Positions 19,322-29,120 of a DNA stretch of 64,000 nt are shown one piece after another (position 1 is the first letter of the stretch; every line of letters begins with the position of its first letter). Where the stretch lies: assembly GCF_900104895.1 (NCBI RefSeq), contig NZ_LT629742.1, forward strand, positions 2,232,001 to 2,296,000, read 5' to 3'. The position numbers and the translations under genes are program-made. The notes under the pieces are model-generated. The model saw only the letters and a list, made by a program, of their open reading frames with translations, was not told where the DNA came from and made no database searches. This DNA comes from Microterricola viridarii (lineage in GTDB: Bacteria > Actinomycetota > Actinomycetes > Actinomycetales > Microbacteriaceae).

Positions 19322-19964
19322 GAGGATGCTCCGGCCGCGGTGGCGGCCGCGCGCAGCAGCAGCGCGCTGGACTGGGCCCCCGGGTCACGGTGCCCGACGG
19401 CGCGCTCGCCCAGGTAGCTGGCTCGCCCCTTGCGGGCCACGAGCGGCTCGGTGGCGACGGCGCCAGCCTCCGCTGCACCCGCAGCGGCGGCCAGCAGCTC
19501 GCTCGCGTCAGAACCGGCCGCGACGGCCGCCGCCGCGGCGTCGACGGCGGGGGTCCACGCGTCGATCATGGTCTTGTCGCCGAGCTCCGCCTTGCCGCGC
19601 AACACGATCCCGTCCCTGGCGGCCGTCAGCGCGGCCAACAGCGCCGACGAGTCGAGCTCGGGTGCCGCGCCGGCGGACAGGGCGGCCTTGAGGAACGCGG
19701 TTCCGTACAGCGGGCCCGCCGCACCGCCGACCGTGGAGATCAGCGTCGTGGCGACGATCTTCATCACGTCGCCGGGGGTGGCGTCAGCCGGCAGCTCGCC
19801 CATCCGCTCCAGCACGGCTTGGAAGCCCCTGTCCATGTTCTCGCCGTGGTCGCCGTCGCCGATCTCCCTGTCCAGGTTGATCAGCTCGACGCGGTGCTCG
19901 GCGAGAACCTCTGCGGCCGTCGTGATCCAGTTCCTGGCCCACGCAGCGTCGACGGTGCCGCTCA

Positions 19965-19965
<1 letters not shown>
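19318..19965 (-). CDS. dhaL: dihydroxyacetone kinase subunit DhaL
   Basis: A 215-residue helical-barrel ADP-binding subunit that phosphorylates dihydroxyacetone bound to DhaK. The Mg-ADP site LDREIGDGDHGENMDRGF (about residues 31-48) and TVGGAAGPLYGTAF (about 79-92) are intact, as is GDKTMIDAWTPA. Start ATG shares a base with the dhaK stop (TGATG). Middle gene of the dhaKLM operon. Confidence 0.95.
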
Positions 19966-20966
<1,001 letters not shown>

Positions 20967-21091
20967 AAGCTTTCCTTCCGTCGGAGGCCTCCGCACATCG
21001 ACGTGGCGAAGACGAATCACTCGGCTACTCTGCCCAAACTACGGGCAAATCCCGTTGTGCGGTAGCCCAGACCGGCGTTTCAGACTGGTCA

Positions 21092-21120
21092 TTCCCAACG
21101 GGGCCGCGCGCCGCTATGTT
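21092..21120 (+). promoter_or_regulatory. candidate glpF promoter
   Basis: TATGTT at 21115-21120 with TTCCCA 17 bases upstream (21092-21097), a plausible sigma-A promoter in the dhaK-glpF divergent region. The -35 is weak. Confidence 0.4.
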
Positions 21121-21132
21121 GTAGGCACTGGA

Positions 21133-21144
21133 GCGTTGCAACGC
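21133..21144. promoter_or_regulatory. palindromic candidate operator of the glycerol locus
   Basis: Perfect 12-bp palindrome GCGTTGCAACGC, about 12 bases downstream of the candidate glpF -10 and 40 bases before the glpF start. The place fits a repressor site; the regulator is not identifiable in this window. Confidence 0.45.
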
Positions 21145-21183
21145 CCTTACTTGGCCGCGCAGCGACGAACAAGAAAGGTCAAC

Positions 21184-21957
21184 GTGGACAATCTCGGAGT
21201 TCTCTTCCTGTCGGAGCTCGTCGGCACAGCCATGCTTGTACTGCTCGGCTGTGGCGTCGTGGCTAACGTCGCACTGGCCAAGAACAAGGGTCTCGGCGGC
21301 GGCTTCCTGATGGTGAACATCGGCTGGGGCCTCGCGGTCTTCGCCGGTGTCATCGTCTCCTACGCCTCTGGCGCACACATCAACCCGGCCGTCACCCTCG
21401 GCCTCGTCGCCAACGGCGCCACAGAGTTCGGCAACGCCGCGCTCGGCACCACCGTCGCGGTCTCCGCGGTCTCGGTGCTGGCCTATATCGGAGCCCAGCT
21501 GATCGGCGCCATCCTCGGCGCCGCCATCGTCTGGCTGGCGTACAAGCAGCACTTCGACGAGGAGCCGGAGCCGGCCAACAAGCTCGGCGTCTTCTCCACC
21601 GGCCCGGCGATCCGCTCCTACGGCTGGAACCTCGTCACCGAGATCATCGGCACCTTCGTGCTGGTGTTCGTCGTGATCGGCTTCGGCCGCAACGGCGACG
21701 GCGGCGGCCTGGCCGCCCTCGGTGCCCTGCCCGTTGCCCTGCTGGTTATCGGTATCGGTGCCTCCCTCGGTGGCCCGACCGGTTACGCCATCAACCCGGC
21801 CCGTGACCTCGGACCGCGCATCGCGCACTTCCTCCTGCCGATCAAGGGAAAGGGCAGCTCCGACTGGAGCTACTCCTGGGTGCCAATCGTCGGCCCGATC
21901 ATCGGCGGCATGCTCGCCGGCTGGGCCGCGCTGGTCCTCCTGCCGGTTCTCACCTAA
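21184..21957 (+). CDS. glpF: glycerol uptake facilitator (aquaglyceroporin)
   Basis: A 257-residue MIP-family channel with six helices and two NPA half-helices: SGAHINPAVTLG (about residues 60-71) and GYAINPARDLGPR (about 200-212). The Asp after the second NPAR marks the glycerol-conducting rather than water-selective subtype. GTG start with AGAAAGG upstream. Followed by a strong terminator and then glpK. Divergent from dhaKLM. Confidence 0.94.
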   Translation: MDNLGVLFLSELVGTAMLVLLGCGVVANVALAKNKGLGGGFLMVNIGWGLAVFAGVIVSYASGAHINPAVTLGLVANGATEFGNAALGTTVAVSAVSVLAYIGAQLIGAILGAAIVWLAYKQHFDEEPEPANKLGVFSTGPAIRSYGWNLVTEIIGTFVLVFVVIGFGRNGDGGGLAALGALPVALLVIGIGASLGGPTGYAINPARDLGPRIAHFLLPIKGKGSSDWSYSWVPIVGPIIGGMLAGWAALVLLPVLT

Positions 21958-21962
21958 CCACC

Positions 21963-22000
21963 AGGGCCGACTCGGCATCGCCGAGTCGGCCCTCTCTTTT
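21963..22000 (+). terminator. strong intrinsic terminator between glpF and glpK
   Basis: Perfect 14-bp stem (arms 21963-21976 and 21980-21993, loop ATC) followed by CTCTTTTTC, a classic rho-independent terminator on the plus strand. It leaves only ~40 bases before glpK, so glpK must rely on read-through or a promoter buried there. Confidence 0.88.
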
Positions 22001-22041
22001 TCTCGTCATCCGTCACACCCCTCTCCCGAAGGAGCAACCCC

Positions 22042-23556
22042 ATGGCCGACTACGTTCTCGCCATCGACCAAGGCACCACCAGCTCGCGTGCCATCATCTT
22101 CGACAAGGCCGGCTCGATCGTCTCGACCGGGCAGCTCGAGCACGAGCAGATCTTCCCGCAGGCCGGCTGGGTGGAGCACAACGCCACCCAGATCTGGGAC
22201 AACGTTCGCGAGGTGATCGGCCAGGCCCTCGCCAAGGCGAACCTCACCCGGCACGACATCGCCGCGATCGGCATCACCAACCAGCGCGAGACGGCTGTGG
22301 TGTGGAACAAGAACACCGGCCGCCCCGTCTACAACGCCATTGTCTGGCAGGACACCCGCACGCAGCCCATCGTCGACCGGCTCGCCGCCGACGGCGGGGT
22401 CGAGCGCTTCAAGCAGCAGGTCGGCCTGCCGCTGGCCACGTACTTCTCCGGCACCAAGATCGTCTGGATCCTGGAGAACGTGCCCGGGGCCCGCGAGGCG
22501 GCGGATGCCGGCGAGCTCATGTTCGGCACCACCGACTGCTGGGTGCTGTGGAACCTGACCGGAGGGGTCGACGGCGGCGTGCACGCCACCGACGTCACCA
22601 ACGCCAGCCGCACCCTCTTCATGGACCTGGAGACGCTGCAGTGGGACGACGGCATCCTCGCCGCCTTCGACGTCCCCCGCTCGATGCTGCCCGAGATCCG
22701 CTCCTCGTCCGAGGTGTACGGCGTCGCCAGCGACAACTCGCTGCTGCGTGAGACGCCGATCGCCGGCATCCTCGGCGACCAGCAGGCGGCGACGTTCGGC
22801 CAGGCCGCCTTCGACACCGGCGAGTCCAAGAACACGTACGGCACCGGCAACTTCCTCATCTTCAACACGGGCGAGGAGATCGTGCACTCCAAGAACGGGC
22901 TGCTCACGACGCTCGGCTACAAGCTCGGCGACGCCAAGCCGCACTACGCACTGGAGGGCTCCATCGCCGTCACCGGCTCGCTGATCCAGTGGCTGCGCGA
23001 CAACCTGGGCCTGTTCAGTTCGGCGGCCGAGGTCGAGGCGTTGGCGAACACGGTCGAGGACAACGGCGGGGCCTACTTCGTGCCCGCGTTCTCCGGCCTG
23101 TTCGCCCCGTACTGGCGGGCGGACGCCCGTGGCGCCCTCGTCGGCCTGACGCGCTACGTGAACAAGGGCCACATCGCGCGTGCCGCACTGGAGGCCACCG
23201 CCTTCCAGACCCGCGAGGTGCTGGACGCGGTCAACGCCGACTCCGGCGTCGACCTGACCGAGCTGAAGGTGGACGGCGGCATGATCGCCAACAACACGCT
23301 GATGCAGTTCCAGGCCGACATCCTCGGCGTGCCGGTGGTGCGCCCCGTCGTCGCCGAGACGACGGCGCTCGGCGCCGCGTACGCCGCCGGTCTCGCGGTC
23401 GGCTTCTGGAGCGGCCTGGACGAGCTGCGGGCCAACTGGCAGGAGGACAGCCGCTGGACGCCGCAGATGGACAAGGCGGAGTCGGACAGACTGCTGCGCA
23501 ACTGGAAGAAGGCCGTCACGAAGACCCTGGACTGGGTCGACGACGACGTGATCTAG
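22042..23556 (+). CDS. glpK: glycerol kinase
   Basis: A 504-residue FGGY-family kinase making glycerol 3-phosphate from glycerol and ATP. N-terminal [13 protein letters not shown] phosphate loop, WQDTRT and the [18 protein letters not shown] segment, and the C-terminal ATP site [12 protein letters not shown] and [19 protein letters not shown] are intact. Usual length. ATG start with GAAGGAG upstream. The gene is convergent with trpD. Confidence 0.97.
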   Translation: MADYVLAIDQGTTSSRAIIFDKAGSIVSTGQLEHEQIFPQAGWVEHNATQIWDNVREVIGQALAKANLTRHDIAAIGITNQRETAVVWNKNTGRPVYNAIVWQDTRTQPIVDRLAADGGVERFKQQVGLPLATYFSGTKIVWILENVPGAREAADAGELMFGTTDCWVLWNLTGGVDGGVHATDVTNASRTLFMDLETLQWDDGILAAFDVPRSMLPEIRSSSEVYGVASDNSLLRETPIAGILGDQQAATFGQAAFDTGESKNTYGTGNFLIFNTGEEIVHSKNGLLTTLGYKLGDAKPHYALEGSIAVTGSLIQWLRDNLGLFSSAAEVEALANTVEDNGGAYFVPAFSGLFAPYWRADARGALVGLTRYVNKGHIARAALEATAFQTREVLDAVNADSGVDLTELKVDGGMIANNTLMQFQADILGVPVVRPVVAETTALGAAYAAGLAVGFWSGLDELRANWQEDSRWTPQMDKAESDRLLRNWKKAVTKTLDWVDDDVI

Positions 23557-23587
23557 CGCGCAGCACCTCCCACCCGGGTCGGGGCGT

Positions 23588-24640
23588 CTACTCCTTGGAC
23601 GCCTCGACCCACTGCGTGAGCTTGGCGGCACCCGCACCCGAGTCGATGACCTCGGCCGCGAGGGCCATCTTCGAGCTGAACCGCTCGAGGATGTTCACCT
23701 GGCTCTGTGCCGGGTCGTTCGCCAGGTCGAAGGAGACGAGGCCGGCCGCCGCATTCAGCAGCACGATGTCTCGCACCGGGCCGCGCTCCCCCTGCAGGAC
23801 GCGGTGCACGACCGCCGCATTGTGCTCCGCGTCACCGCCGAGGAGGTCGCTCATCTTGGCGCGCTTGATGCCGAGGTCACGCGGGTCGATGTCGTGCTCG
23901 GTGACCAGGCCGCGCGAGACCTCCCAGACGTGGCTGTGGCCCGTCGTGGTCAGCTCGTCAAGACCGTCGTCCCCGCGGAAGACGAGCGCCGTGGCCCCCC
24001 GGGTCTGGAACACGCCGACGAACAGCGGCACCCTGTCCAACTGCGCAACGCCGACGGCGGAGGCCTCCGGCCTGGCCGGGTTGCAGAGCGGGCCCAGGTA
24101 GTTGAAGACCGTCGGGATGCCGAGTTCGGCGCGCACGGCGCCGGCGTGCCGGAACCCAGGGTGGAACGCCGCCGCATAGGCGAAGGTGATGCCGGCCTCG
24201 AGCAGGATGTCCGCGACCCGATCGGCGGAGAGCGTCAGGTCGATGCCGAGGGCTGCGAGCACGTCAGAGGAGCCGGATGCCGAGCTCGCGGCGCGGTTGC
24301 CGTGCTTGATCACGGGCACACCGCTGGCCGCGCAGACGATCGCCGACATCGTCGACACGTTCACCGTGCCGAAGCGATCGCCGCCCGTCCCGACGATGTC
24401 GAGCGCCATGGAGTCGACCGCGAGCGGCACCGCGTGGTCGAGGATCGCATCGCGGAAGCCCACGATCTCGTTGACGGTCTCGCCCTTCGCGCGGAGCGCG
24501 ACCAGGAACGCGGCGAGCTGGGCCGGGGTCGACTCGCCCGTCATGACCTGGTCCATGCACCACGCCGCGTCGGCAATACTCAGGTCTTCGCCGTTCAACA
24601 ATGACGTGAGGACGGATGGCCACGACTGAATCTCAAGCAT
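23588..24640 (-). CDS. trpD: anthranilate phosphoribosyltransferase
   Basis: A 350-residue enzyme of tryptophan biosynthesis that joins anthranilate and PRPP. The PRPP-binding DIVGTGGDRFGTVNVST segment (about residues 80-96), KHGNRAASSASGSSD (about 112-126) and the HPGFRHAGAVRAELG anthranilate-site region are present. It is apart from other trp genes and sits divergent from ctaE, an order seen in many Actinobacteria. ATG start. Confidence 0.95.
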   Translation of the reverse strand: MLEIQSWPSVLTSLLNGEDLSIADAAWCMDQVMTGESTPAQLAAFLVALRAKGETVNEIVGFRDAILDHAVPLAVDSMALDIVGTGGDRFGTVNVSTMSAIVCAASGVPVIKHGNRAASSASGSSDVLAALGIDLTLSADRVADILLEAGITFAYAAAFHPGFRHAGAVRAELGIPTVFNYLGPLCNPARPEASAVGVAQLDRVPLFVGVFQTRGATALVFRGDDGLDELTTTGHSHVWEVSRGLVTEHDIDPRDLGIKRAKMSDLLGGDAEHNAAVVHRVLQGERGPVRDIVLLNAAAGLVSFDLANDPAQSQVNILERFSSKMALAAEVIDSGAGAAKLTQWVEASKE

Positions 24641-24715
24641 GTGCCAATCCTAAGAGCACAATGATTCACTGCGAATACACGGCTACTCACCGCGTATTCT
24701 CAGCGTTCTGGGGTT

Positions 24716-24734
24716 GAAACTAAGGCTGCCCTAA
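24716..24734. promoter_or_regulatory. candidate DtxR/IdeR-like iron box upstream of ctaE
   Basis: On the minus strand the 19 bases read TTAGGGCAGCCTTAGTTTC. Against the 19-bp IdeR/DtxR consensus (TWAGGTWAGSCTWACCTWA) I count 14 matches, including TTAGG and the AGCCT centre. It lies in the trpD-ctaE divergent region, ~70 bases before ctaE. Candidate only. Confidence 0.3.
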
Positions 24735-24790
24735 CCAAAGAAATAGGTGACAGACCGCGTTGAATGGGAAAACCCTGCGAGTATTTCGGC

Positions 24791-24802
24791 CATAATGGAG
24801 GA
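24791..24802 (+). promoter_or_regulatory. candidate -10 element giving a leaderless ctaE mRNA
   Basis: CATAAT at 24791-24796 is followed by six bases (GGAGGA) and then the ctaE GTG at 24803, so transcription would begin at or near the start codon. The same GGAGGA is too close to serve as a normal ribosome site. No good -35 was found. Confidence 0.35.
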
Positions 24803-25438
24803 GTGACGAGCACTTCAATTACTCAGCCGGCAAGCGCCCCTGCCATTAACCGGCCCAATACCGTGGCGGTGGGTACCATCGTCTGGCTGGGCAGCGAAGT
24901 CATGTTCTTCGCCGGCCTCTTTGCCATTTACTTCACCTTGCGCTCTACGAGCCCTGAGCTGTGGGAGTTCGAGACTAACCGTCTGAACTTCCCATTCGCA
25001 CTGGGGAACACGCTGATCCTGGTCGCGTCTTCCTTCACGTGCCAGTTCGGCGTGTTCGCAGCAGAGCGGATGCAAGCGAGATCCACAGGATGGAAGCCCA
25101 CGCAGTGGGGCGCCGCCGAGTGGTTCTTCCTCACCTACGCGATGGGCGCGATCTTCGTCGCGGGCCAGATCTTCGAGTACGCGACGTTGGTCTCCGAGGG
25201 CATCTCGCTCTCCTCCAACGCGTACGGATCTGCCTTCTACCTGACAACGGGCTTCCACGGCATCCACGTGACCGCCGGCCTGTTCGCCTTCCTGTTTGTG
25301 ATCGGCCGCATCTTCTCGGTTCAGAAACGCAATTTCGGTCACCGCGAGGCCACCAGCGCCATCGTGGTCTCTTACTACTGGCACTTCGTTGACGTCGTCT
25401 GGATCGGGCTCTTCCTGGTCATCTACGTTCTCAAATAG
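24803..25438 (+). CDS. ctaE: cytochrome c oxidase subunit III
   Basis: A 211-residue membrane subunit of the aa3 terminal oxidase with five hydrophobic helices. [21 protein letters not shown] at the first helix (cited here across its core), [16 protein letters not shown] and [15 protein letters not shown] are hallmark segments. Start taken as GTG 24803, where subunit III homology begins; an upstream ATG at 24764 would add 13 residues without similarity. First gene of ctaE-qcrCAB; the rest of the oxidase is at 30.3-33.3 kb on the other strand. Confidence 0.94.
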   Translation: MTSTSITQPASAPAINRPNTVAVGTIVWLGSEVMFFAGLFAIYFTLRSTSPELWEFETNRLNFPFALGNTLILVASSFTCQFGVFAAERMQARSTGWKPTQWGAAEWFFLTYAMGAIFVAGQIFEYATLVSEGISLSSNAYGSAFYLTTGFHGIHVTAGLFAFLFVIGRIFSVQKRNFGHREATSAIVVSYYWHFVDVVWIGLFLVIYVLK

Positions 25439-25462
25439 GAATACAGGAGCGGATTACTTCTC

Positions 25463-26275
25463 ATGACCGAGAGCACAAAGCCCAAGGTTCGCGCAGCGCG
25501 CAAGACGGGGCGCCGGCACCCGCTGGCCACCGTCGCGCTGCTGGCGATCGGCTTGGTATTCACCGGCGGTGCCTACACCGCCTTCAGCGCGAGCACCGCG
25601 TCGGCTGACACCGACATCACCTCGCAGCAGACCATCGATGAGGGCAAGAAGCTCTTCACCGCGAACTGCGCCACCTGCCACGGGCTTGAGGCCCAGGGCA
25701 CCGGTGACGGCCCCAGCCTGATCGGCGTCGGCGCCGCCGCTGTCGACTTCCAGGTCGGCACCGGACGCATGCCGATGCAGATGCACGGCCCGCAGGCCGA
25801 GGTCAAGCCGGTTCAGTTCACCGACGAGCAGATCAAGGCCCTCGCAGGCTACGTCGCTTCGCTGGCCCCCGGGCCCTCGATCCCCTCCCCCGAGCTCGTC
25901 GACGGCGGCGGCAACGCGGCCAACGGTGCCGAGCTGTTCCGCATCAACTGCGCCATGTGCCACAACGTGGCCGGCGCCGGTGGAGCGCTCACCGAGGGCA
26001 AGTACGCCCCGGCCCTCTCCGGAGTGAGCGGAACGCACATCTACGAGGCCATGGTTACCGGCCCGCAGAACATGCCCGTCTTCAACGACATGAACATCAG
26101 CCCTGAAGACAAGCGCGACATCATCACGTACCTCAAGTACATGCAGGACAACCGCTCGCCCGGTGGTTTCGAACTCGGTTCGCTCGGCCCCGTCGCAGAG
26201 GGTTTGTTTATCTGGATCTTTGGTCTCGGCACGATTGTCGCCCTGACCGTGTGGATCACGGCAAAGTCCAACTGA
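25463..26275 (+). CDS. qcrC: dihaem cytochrome c subunit of the bc1 complex
   Basis: A 270-residue membrane-anchored dihaem c-type cytochrome that links the bcc complex to the aa3 oxidase without a soluble cytochrome c. One N-terminal helix (about residues 20-44), two haem sites CATCHG (Cys69, Cys72, His73) and CAMCHN (Cys163, Cys166, His167), axial Met residues in MPMQMHG and NMPVFNDM, and a C-terminal helix. ATG start 24 bases after ctaE. Confidence 0.95.
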   Translation: MTESTKPKVRAARKTGRRHPLATVALLAIGLVFTGGAYTAFSASTASADTDITSQQTIDEGKKLFTANCATCHGLEAQGTGDGPSLIGVGAAAVDFQVGTGRMPMQMHGPQAEVKPVQFTDEQIKALAGYVASLAPGPSIPSPELVDGGGNAANGAELFRINCAMCHNVAGAGGALTEGKYAPALSGVSGTHIYEAMVTGPQNMPVFNDMNISPEDKRDIITYLKYMQDNRSPGGFELGSLGPVAEGLFIWIFGLGTIVALTVWITAKSN

Positions 26276-26313
26276 TCTACGCACAGCAATGAAACAGCGT
26301 GAAAAGGAGAACC

Positions 26314-27393
26314 ATGGCACAGGACGATAACGGCGGTAAGGACATCACCGCTGCCGATTCGTCGGGCCTCGCCCATGCGGAGGAATCCGCAGGCCTCGCC
26401 GTTATCGCGCGCGACGCCCTGACCGACCCGGGACTGCCGCCGCACCACGAGCGCGTCACGGACATCGATCCGAAGGCAGAGAAGCGCGCAGAGCGCACCG
26501 TCTACACCCTCTTCTACTTGTCGATCGTCGGCAGCATCTGGGCGGTCGCCGCCTACATGCTGTTCCCGATGGAGTCGCACAACGTCGGAGACGTTCGACT
26601 GAACAACATGTTCATCGGACTCGGCATCACCCTCGGGCTCCTGGCGCTCGGCATCGGTGCCGTGCACTGGGGCAAGGCCCTCATGTACGCCCACGAGGGC
26701 ATTGACGTGCGCCACCCCACCCGGGGAACCGAGGAGACTCGGGCTCGCGCCGTCGAGATCTTCCAGGAGGCCAACGAGGAGTCCGGCTTCGGCCGGCGCA
26801 CCCTGATCCGCAACACGCTGATCGGCGCCCTCGTCGCCTTCCCGCTCCCCGCCGTCGTGCTGTTCCGCGGTCTCGCACCGCAGGACCAGAACCCGGTCGA
26901 GCTGCTTTCGCACACCATGTGGGCCAAGGGAACTCGCCTGGCTCTGGACCCGAGCGGCGCCCCGATCAAGGCATCCGACGTCACCCTCGGAAGTGCCTTC
27001 CACGTCATCCCCGAGGGCCTCACGGACCTCGGCCACGGCGATGGCTACCTGGAGGAGAAGGCCAAGGCCGTCGTCCTGCTGATGCGCCTCAAGCCGGAAG
27101 ACCTGCACGAGCTGCCGGAGCGCAAGGACTGGTCGTACGACGGAATCGTCGCCTACTCCAAGATTTGTACCCACGTCGGCTGCCCCGTCGCACTGTACGA
27201 GCAGCAGACGCACCACCTGCTCTGCCCCTGCCACCAGTCGCAGTTCGACGTAGCCAACCACTGTGAGGTCATCTTCGGACCGGCCGCACGCGCGCTGCCG
27301 CAGCTGCCGATTGCTGTGGACGACGAGGGCTACCTCATCGCGCAGAGCGACTTCACTGAACCCGTCGGCCCGAGCTTCTGGGAGCGTCATTGA
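26314..27393 (+). CDS. qcrA: Rieske iron-sulfur subunit of the bc1 complex
   Basis: A 359-residue actinobacterial-type Rieske protein with three hydrophobic helices in the N-terminal half (about residues 65-85, 97-117 and 160-180) instead of one. The [2Fe-2S] ligands are in CTHVGC (Cys285, His287, disulphide Cys290) and CPCHQSQFD. ATG start with AAGGAG upstream. Stop overlaps the TTG start of qcrB. Confidence 0.95.
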   Translation: MAQDDNGGKDITAADSSGLAHAEESAGLAVIARDALTDPGLPPHHERVTDIDPKAEKRAERTVYTLFYLSIVGSIWAVAAYMLFPMESHNVGDVRLNNMFIGLGITLGLLALGIGAVHWGKALMYAHEGIDVRHPTRGTEETRARAVEIFQEANEESGFGRRTLIRNTLIGALVAFPLPAVVLFRGLAPQDQNPVELLSHTMWAKGTRLALDPSGAPIKASDVTLGSAFHVIPEGLTDLGHGDGYLEEKAKAVVLLMRLKPEDLHELPERKDWSYDGIVAYSKICTHVGCPVALYEQQTHHLLCPCHQSQFDVANHCEVIFGPAARALPQLPIAVDDEGYLIAQSDFTEPVGPSFWERH

Positions 27394-29021
27394 GCACCGC
27401 AACTACCACGAGCGCCCCGAACTCCACGGAGTCGGCGGCGAAGAAGCCCGGTGGTTTCACGGCCGCCGCAGCCAACTACATTGACGAGCGCACCAGCGTC
27501 TCCGGTGCCGTCAAGGAGTTCGGTCGCAAGATCTTCCCCGACCACTGGTCGTTCCTGCTCGGTGAGGTCGCGCTCTTCGCGTTCGTCGTCATCCTGCTCT
27601 CCGGATCGTTCCTGACGTTCTTCTTCCAGGCCTCCATGGTCGAGGTGCACTACGACGGCTCCTACGTGCCGCTCAAGGGTGTCCCGATGTCCGTGGCGAT
27701 GTCCTCGACGCTGGACATCTCCTTCGACATCCGCGGTGGCCTCCTGATGCGTCAGATCCACCACTGGGCTGCGCTGCTGTTCGTGGCAGCCATCGGGCTG
27801 CACATGCTGCGCATCTTCTTCACGGGTGCGTTCCGCAAGCCGCGCGAGCTCAACTGGGTCATCGGCTTCGTGCTGTTCATCCTGGCCATGGCAGAGGGCT
27901 TCACCGGCTACTCGCTTCCGGATGACCTGCTCTCGGGCAACGGCCTCCGCATCATCGACGGAATCATCAAGGGCATCCCGCTCGTCGGAACCTGGATCTC
28001 GTTCCTGCTGTTCGGTGGAGAGTTCCCCGGCGACCAGATCGTCGGCCGCCTCTACACCCTGCACATCCTGTTGCTGCCCGCGATCGTCGTCCTCTTCATC
28101 GCGCTGCACCTGGTGTTCGTCGTCGTGCACAAGCACACGCAGTACCCCGGTGCGGGCAAGAACGAGCAGACCGTCGTCGGCTACCCGGTCATGCCGGTCT
28201 ACGCCGCGAAGGCCGGTGGATTCTTCTTCATCGTCTTCGGCATCATCGCGCTGATCGCCTCGCTGTTCACGATCAACCCGGTCTGGAACTACGGCCCGTA
28301 CGACCCCTCCCCGGTGTCGGCCGGTACGCAGCCCGACTGGTACATCGGATTTGCCGATGGGGCCCTGCGCCTCGTTCCGCCGGGCTGGGAGTTCGTGCTG
28401 TTCGACCGCACCTGGTCGTTCAACATCCTCGCCCCGCTGATCATCATCGGTGTCTTCATCGTGCTGGTCCTGATCTACCCGTTCATCGAGGCCTGGATCA
28501 CCGGAGACAAGCGCGAGCACCACGTGCTCGACCGCCCGCGCAACGCCCCGACCCGCACCGCCATCGGTGCAGCCGGTGTCACGTTCTACGCGGCAATGTG
28601 GGCAGCAGCCAGCTCCGACCTCATCGCGACGCACTTCAAGCTGACGATGGAAGGCGTGATCCACGCCCTCCAGGCGATGCTGATCCTCGGCCCGATCGTT
28701 GCGTACTTCATCACGAAGCGCATCTGCATCGCGCTGCAGAAGAAGGACCGCGAGATCGTGCTGCACGGCTTCGAGTCCGGTCGCATCGTCAAACTGCCCG
28801 GCGGCGAGTTCATCGAGGTGCACGAGCCCCTCGACGAGTACGAGCGCTGGCGCCTGGTCGACTACAAGGACTACAAGCCGCTGATGATCCGCCCGAACGC
28901 CAAGGGCAAGATCACCGTGGGCCAGCGCCTGCGGGCCTCGCTCTCGCGCTGGTTCTTCGAAGACCGCATCGCTCCCGTCACCAAGACGGAGATCGAGCAG
29001 TCGCACGGAGACCACCACTAA
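27390..29021 (+). CDS. qcrB: cytochrome b subunit of the bc1 complex
   Basis: A 543-residue quinol-oxidising cytochrome b with long extra C-terminal part, typical for Actinobacteria. Haem-ligand helices contain HHWAALLFVAAIGLHMLR and LHILLLPAIVVLFIALHLVFVVVH in part; the quinol-site PEWY-like motif reads PDWYIGFADG. TTG start overlaps the qcrA stop (TTGA), so the genes are coupled. Followed by a terminator. Confidence 0.95.
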   Translation: MSTATTTSAPNSTESAAKKPGGFTAAAANYIDERTSVSGAVKEFGRKIFPDHWSFLLGEVALFAFVVILLSGSFLTFFFQASMVEVHYDGSYVPLKGVPMSVAMSSTLDISFDIRGGLLMRQIHHWAALLFVAAIGLHMLRIFFTGAFRKPRELNWVIGFVLFILAMAEGFTGYSLPDDLLSGNGLRIIDGIIKGIPLVGTWISFLLFGGEFPGDQIVGRLYTLHILLLPAIVVLFIALHLVFVVVHKHTQYPGAGKNEQTVVGYPVMPVYAAKAGGFFFIVFGIIALIASLFTINPVWNYGPYDPSPVSAGTQPDWYIGFADGALRLVPPGWEFVLFDRTWSFNILAPLIIIGVFIVLVLIYPFIEAWITGDKREHHVLDRPRNAPTRTAIGAAGVTFYAAMWAAASSDLIATHFKLTMEGVIHALQAMLILGPIVAYFITKRICIALQKKDREIVLHGFESGRIVKLPGGEFIEVHEPLDEYERWRLVDYKDYKPLMIRPNAKGKITVGQRLRASLSRWFFEDRIAPVTKTEIEQSHGDHH

Positions 29022-29035
29022 GTAGGCGTCACCGT

Positions 29036-29079
29036 GAGAGGGGCGTTGGAGACGTGAAAACGTCCCCAACGCCCCTCTC
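29036..29079 (+). terminator. intrinsic terminator after qcrB
   Basis: Long GC-rich hairpin: GAGAGGGGCGTTGG and its complement, with one mismatch and loop TGAAAA, then a CATTTCCCC tail. Ends the ctaE-qcrCAB unit before the methyltransferase gene. Confidence 0.75.
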
Positions 29080-29120
29080 TCATTTCCCCACGCCGATGCC
29101 GCGCCCCGGAAGGACCCGTC

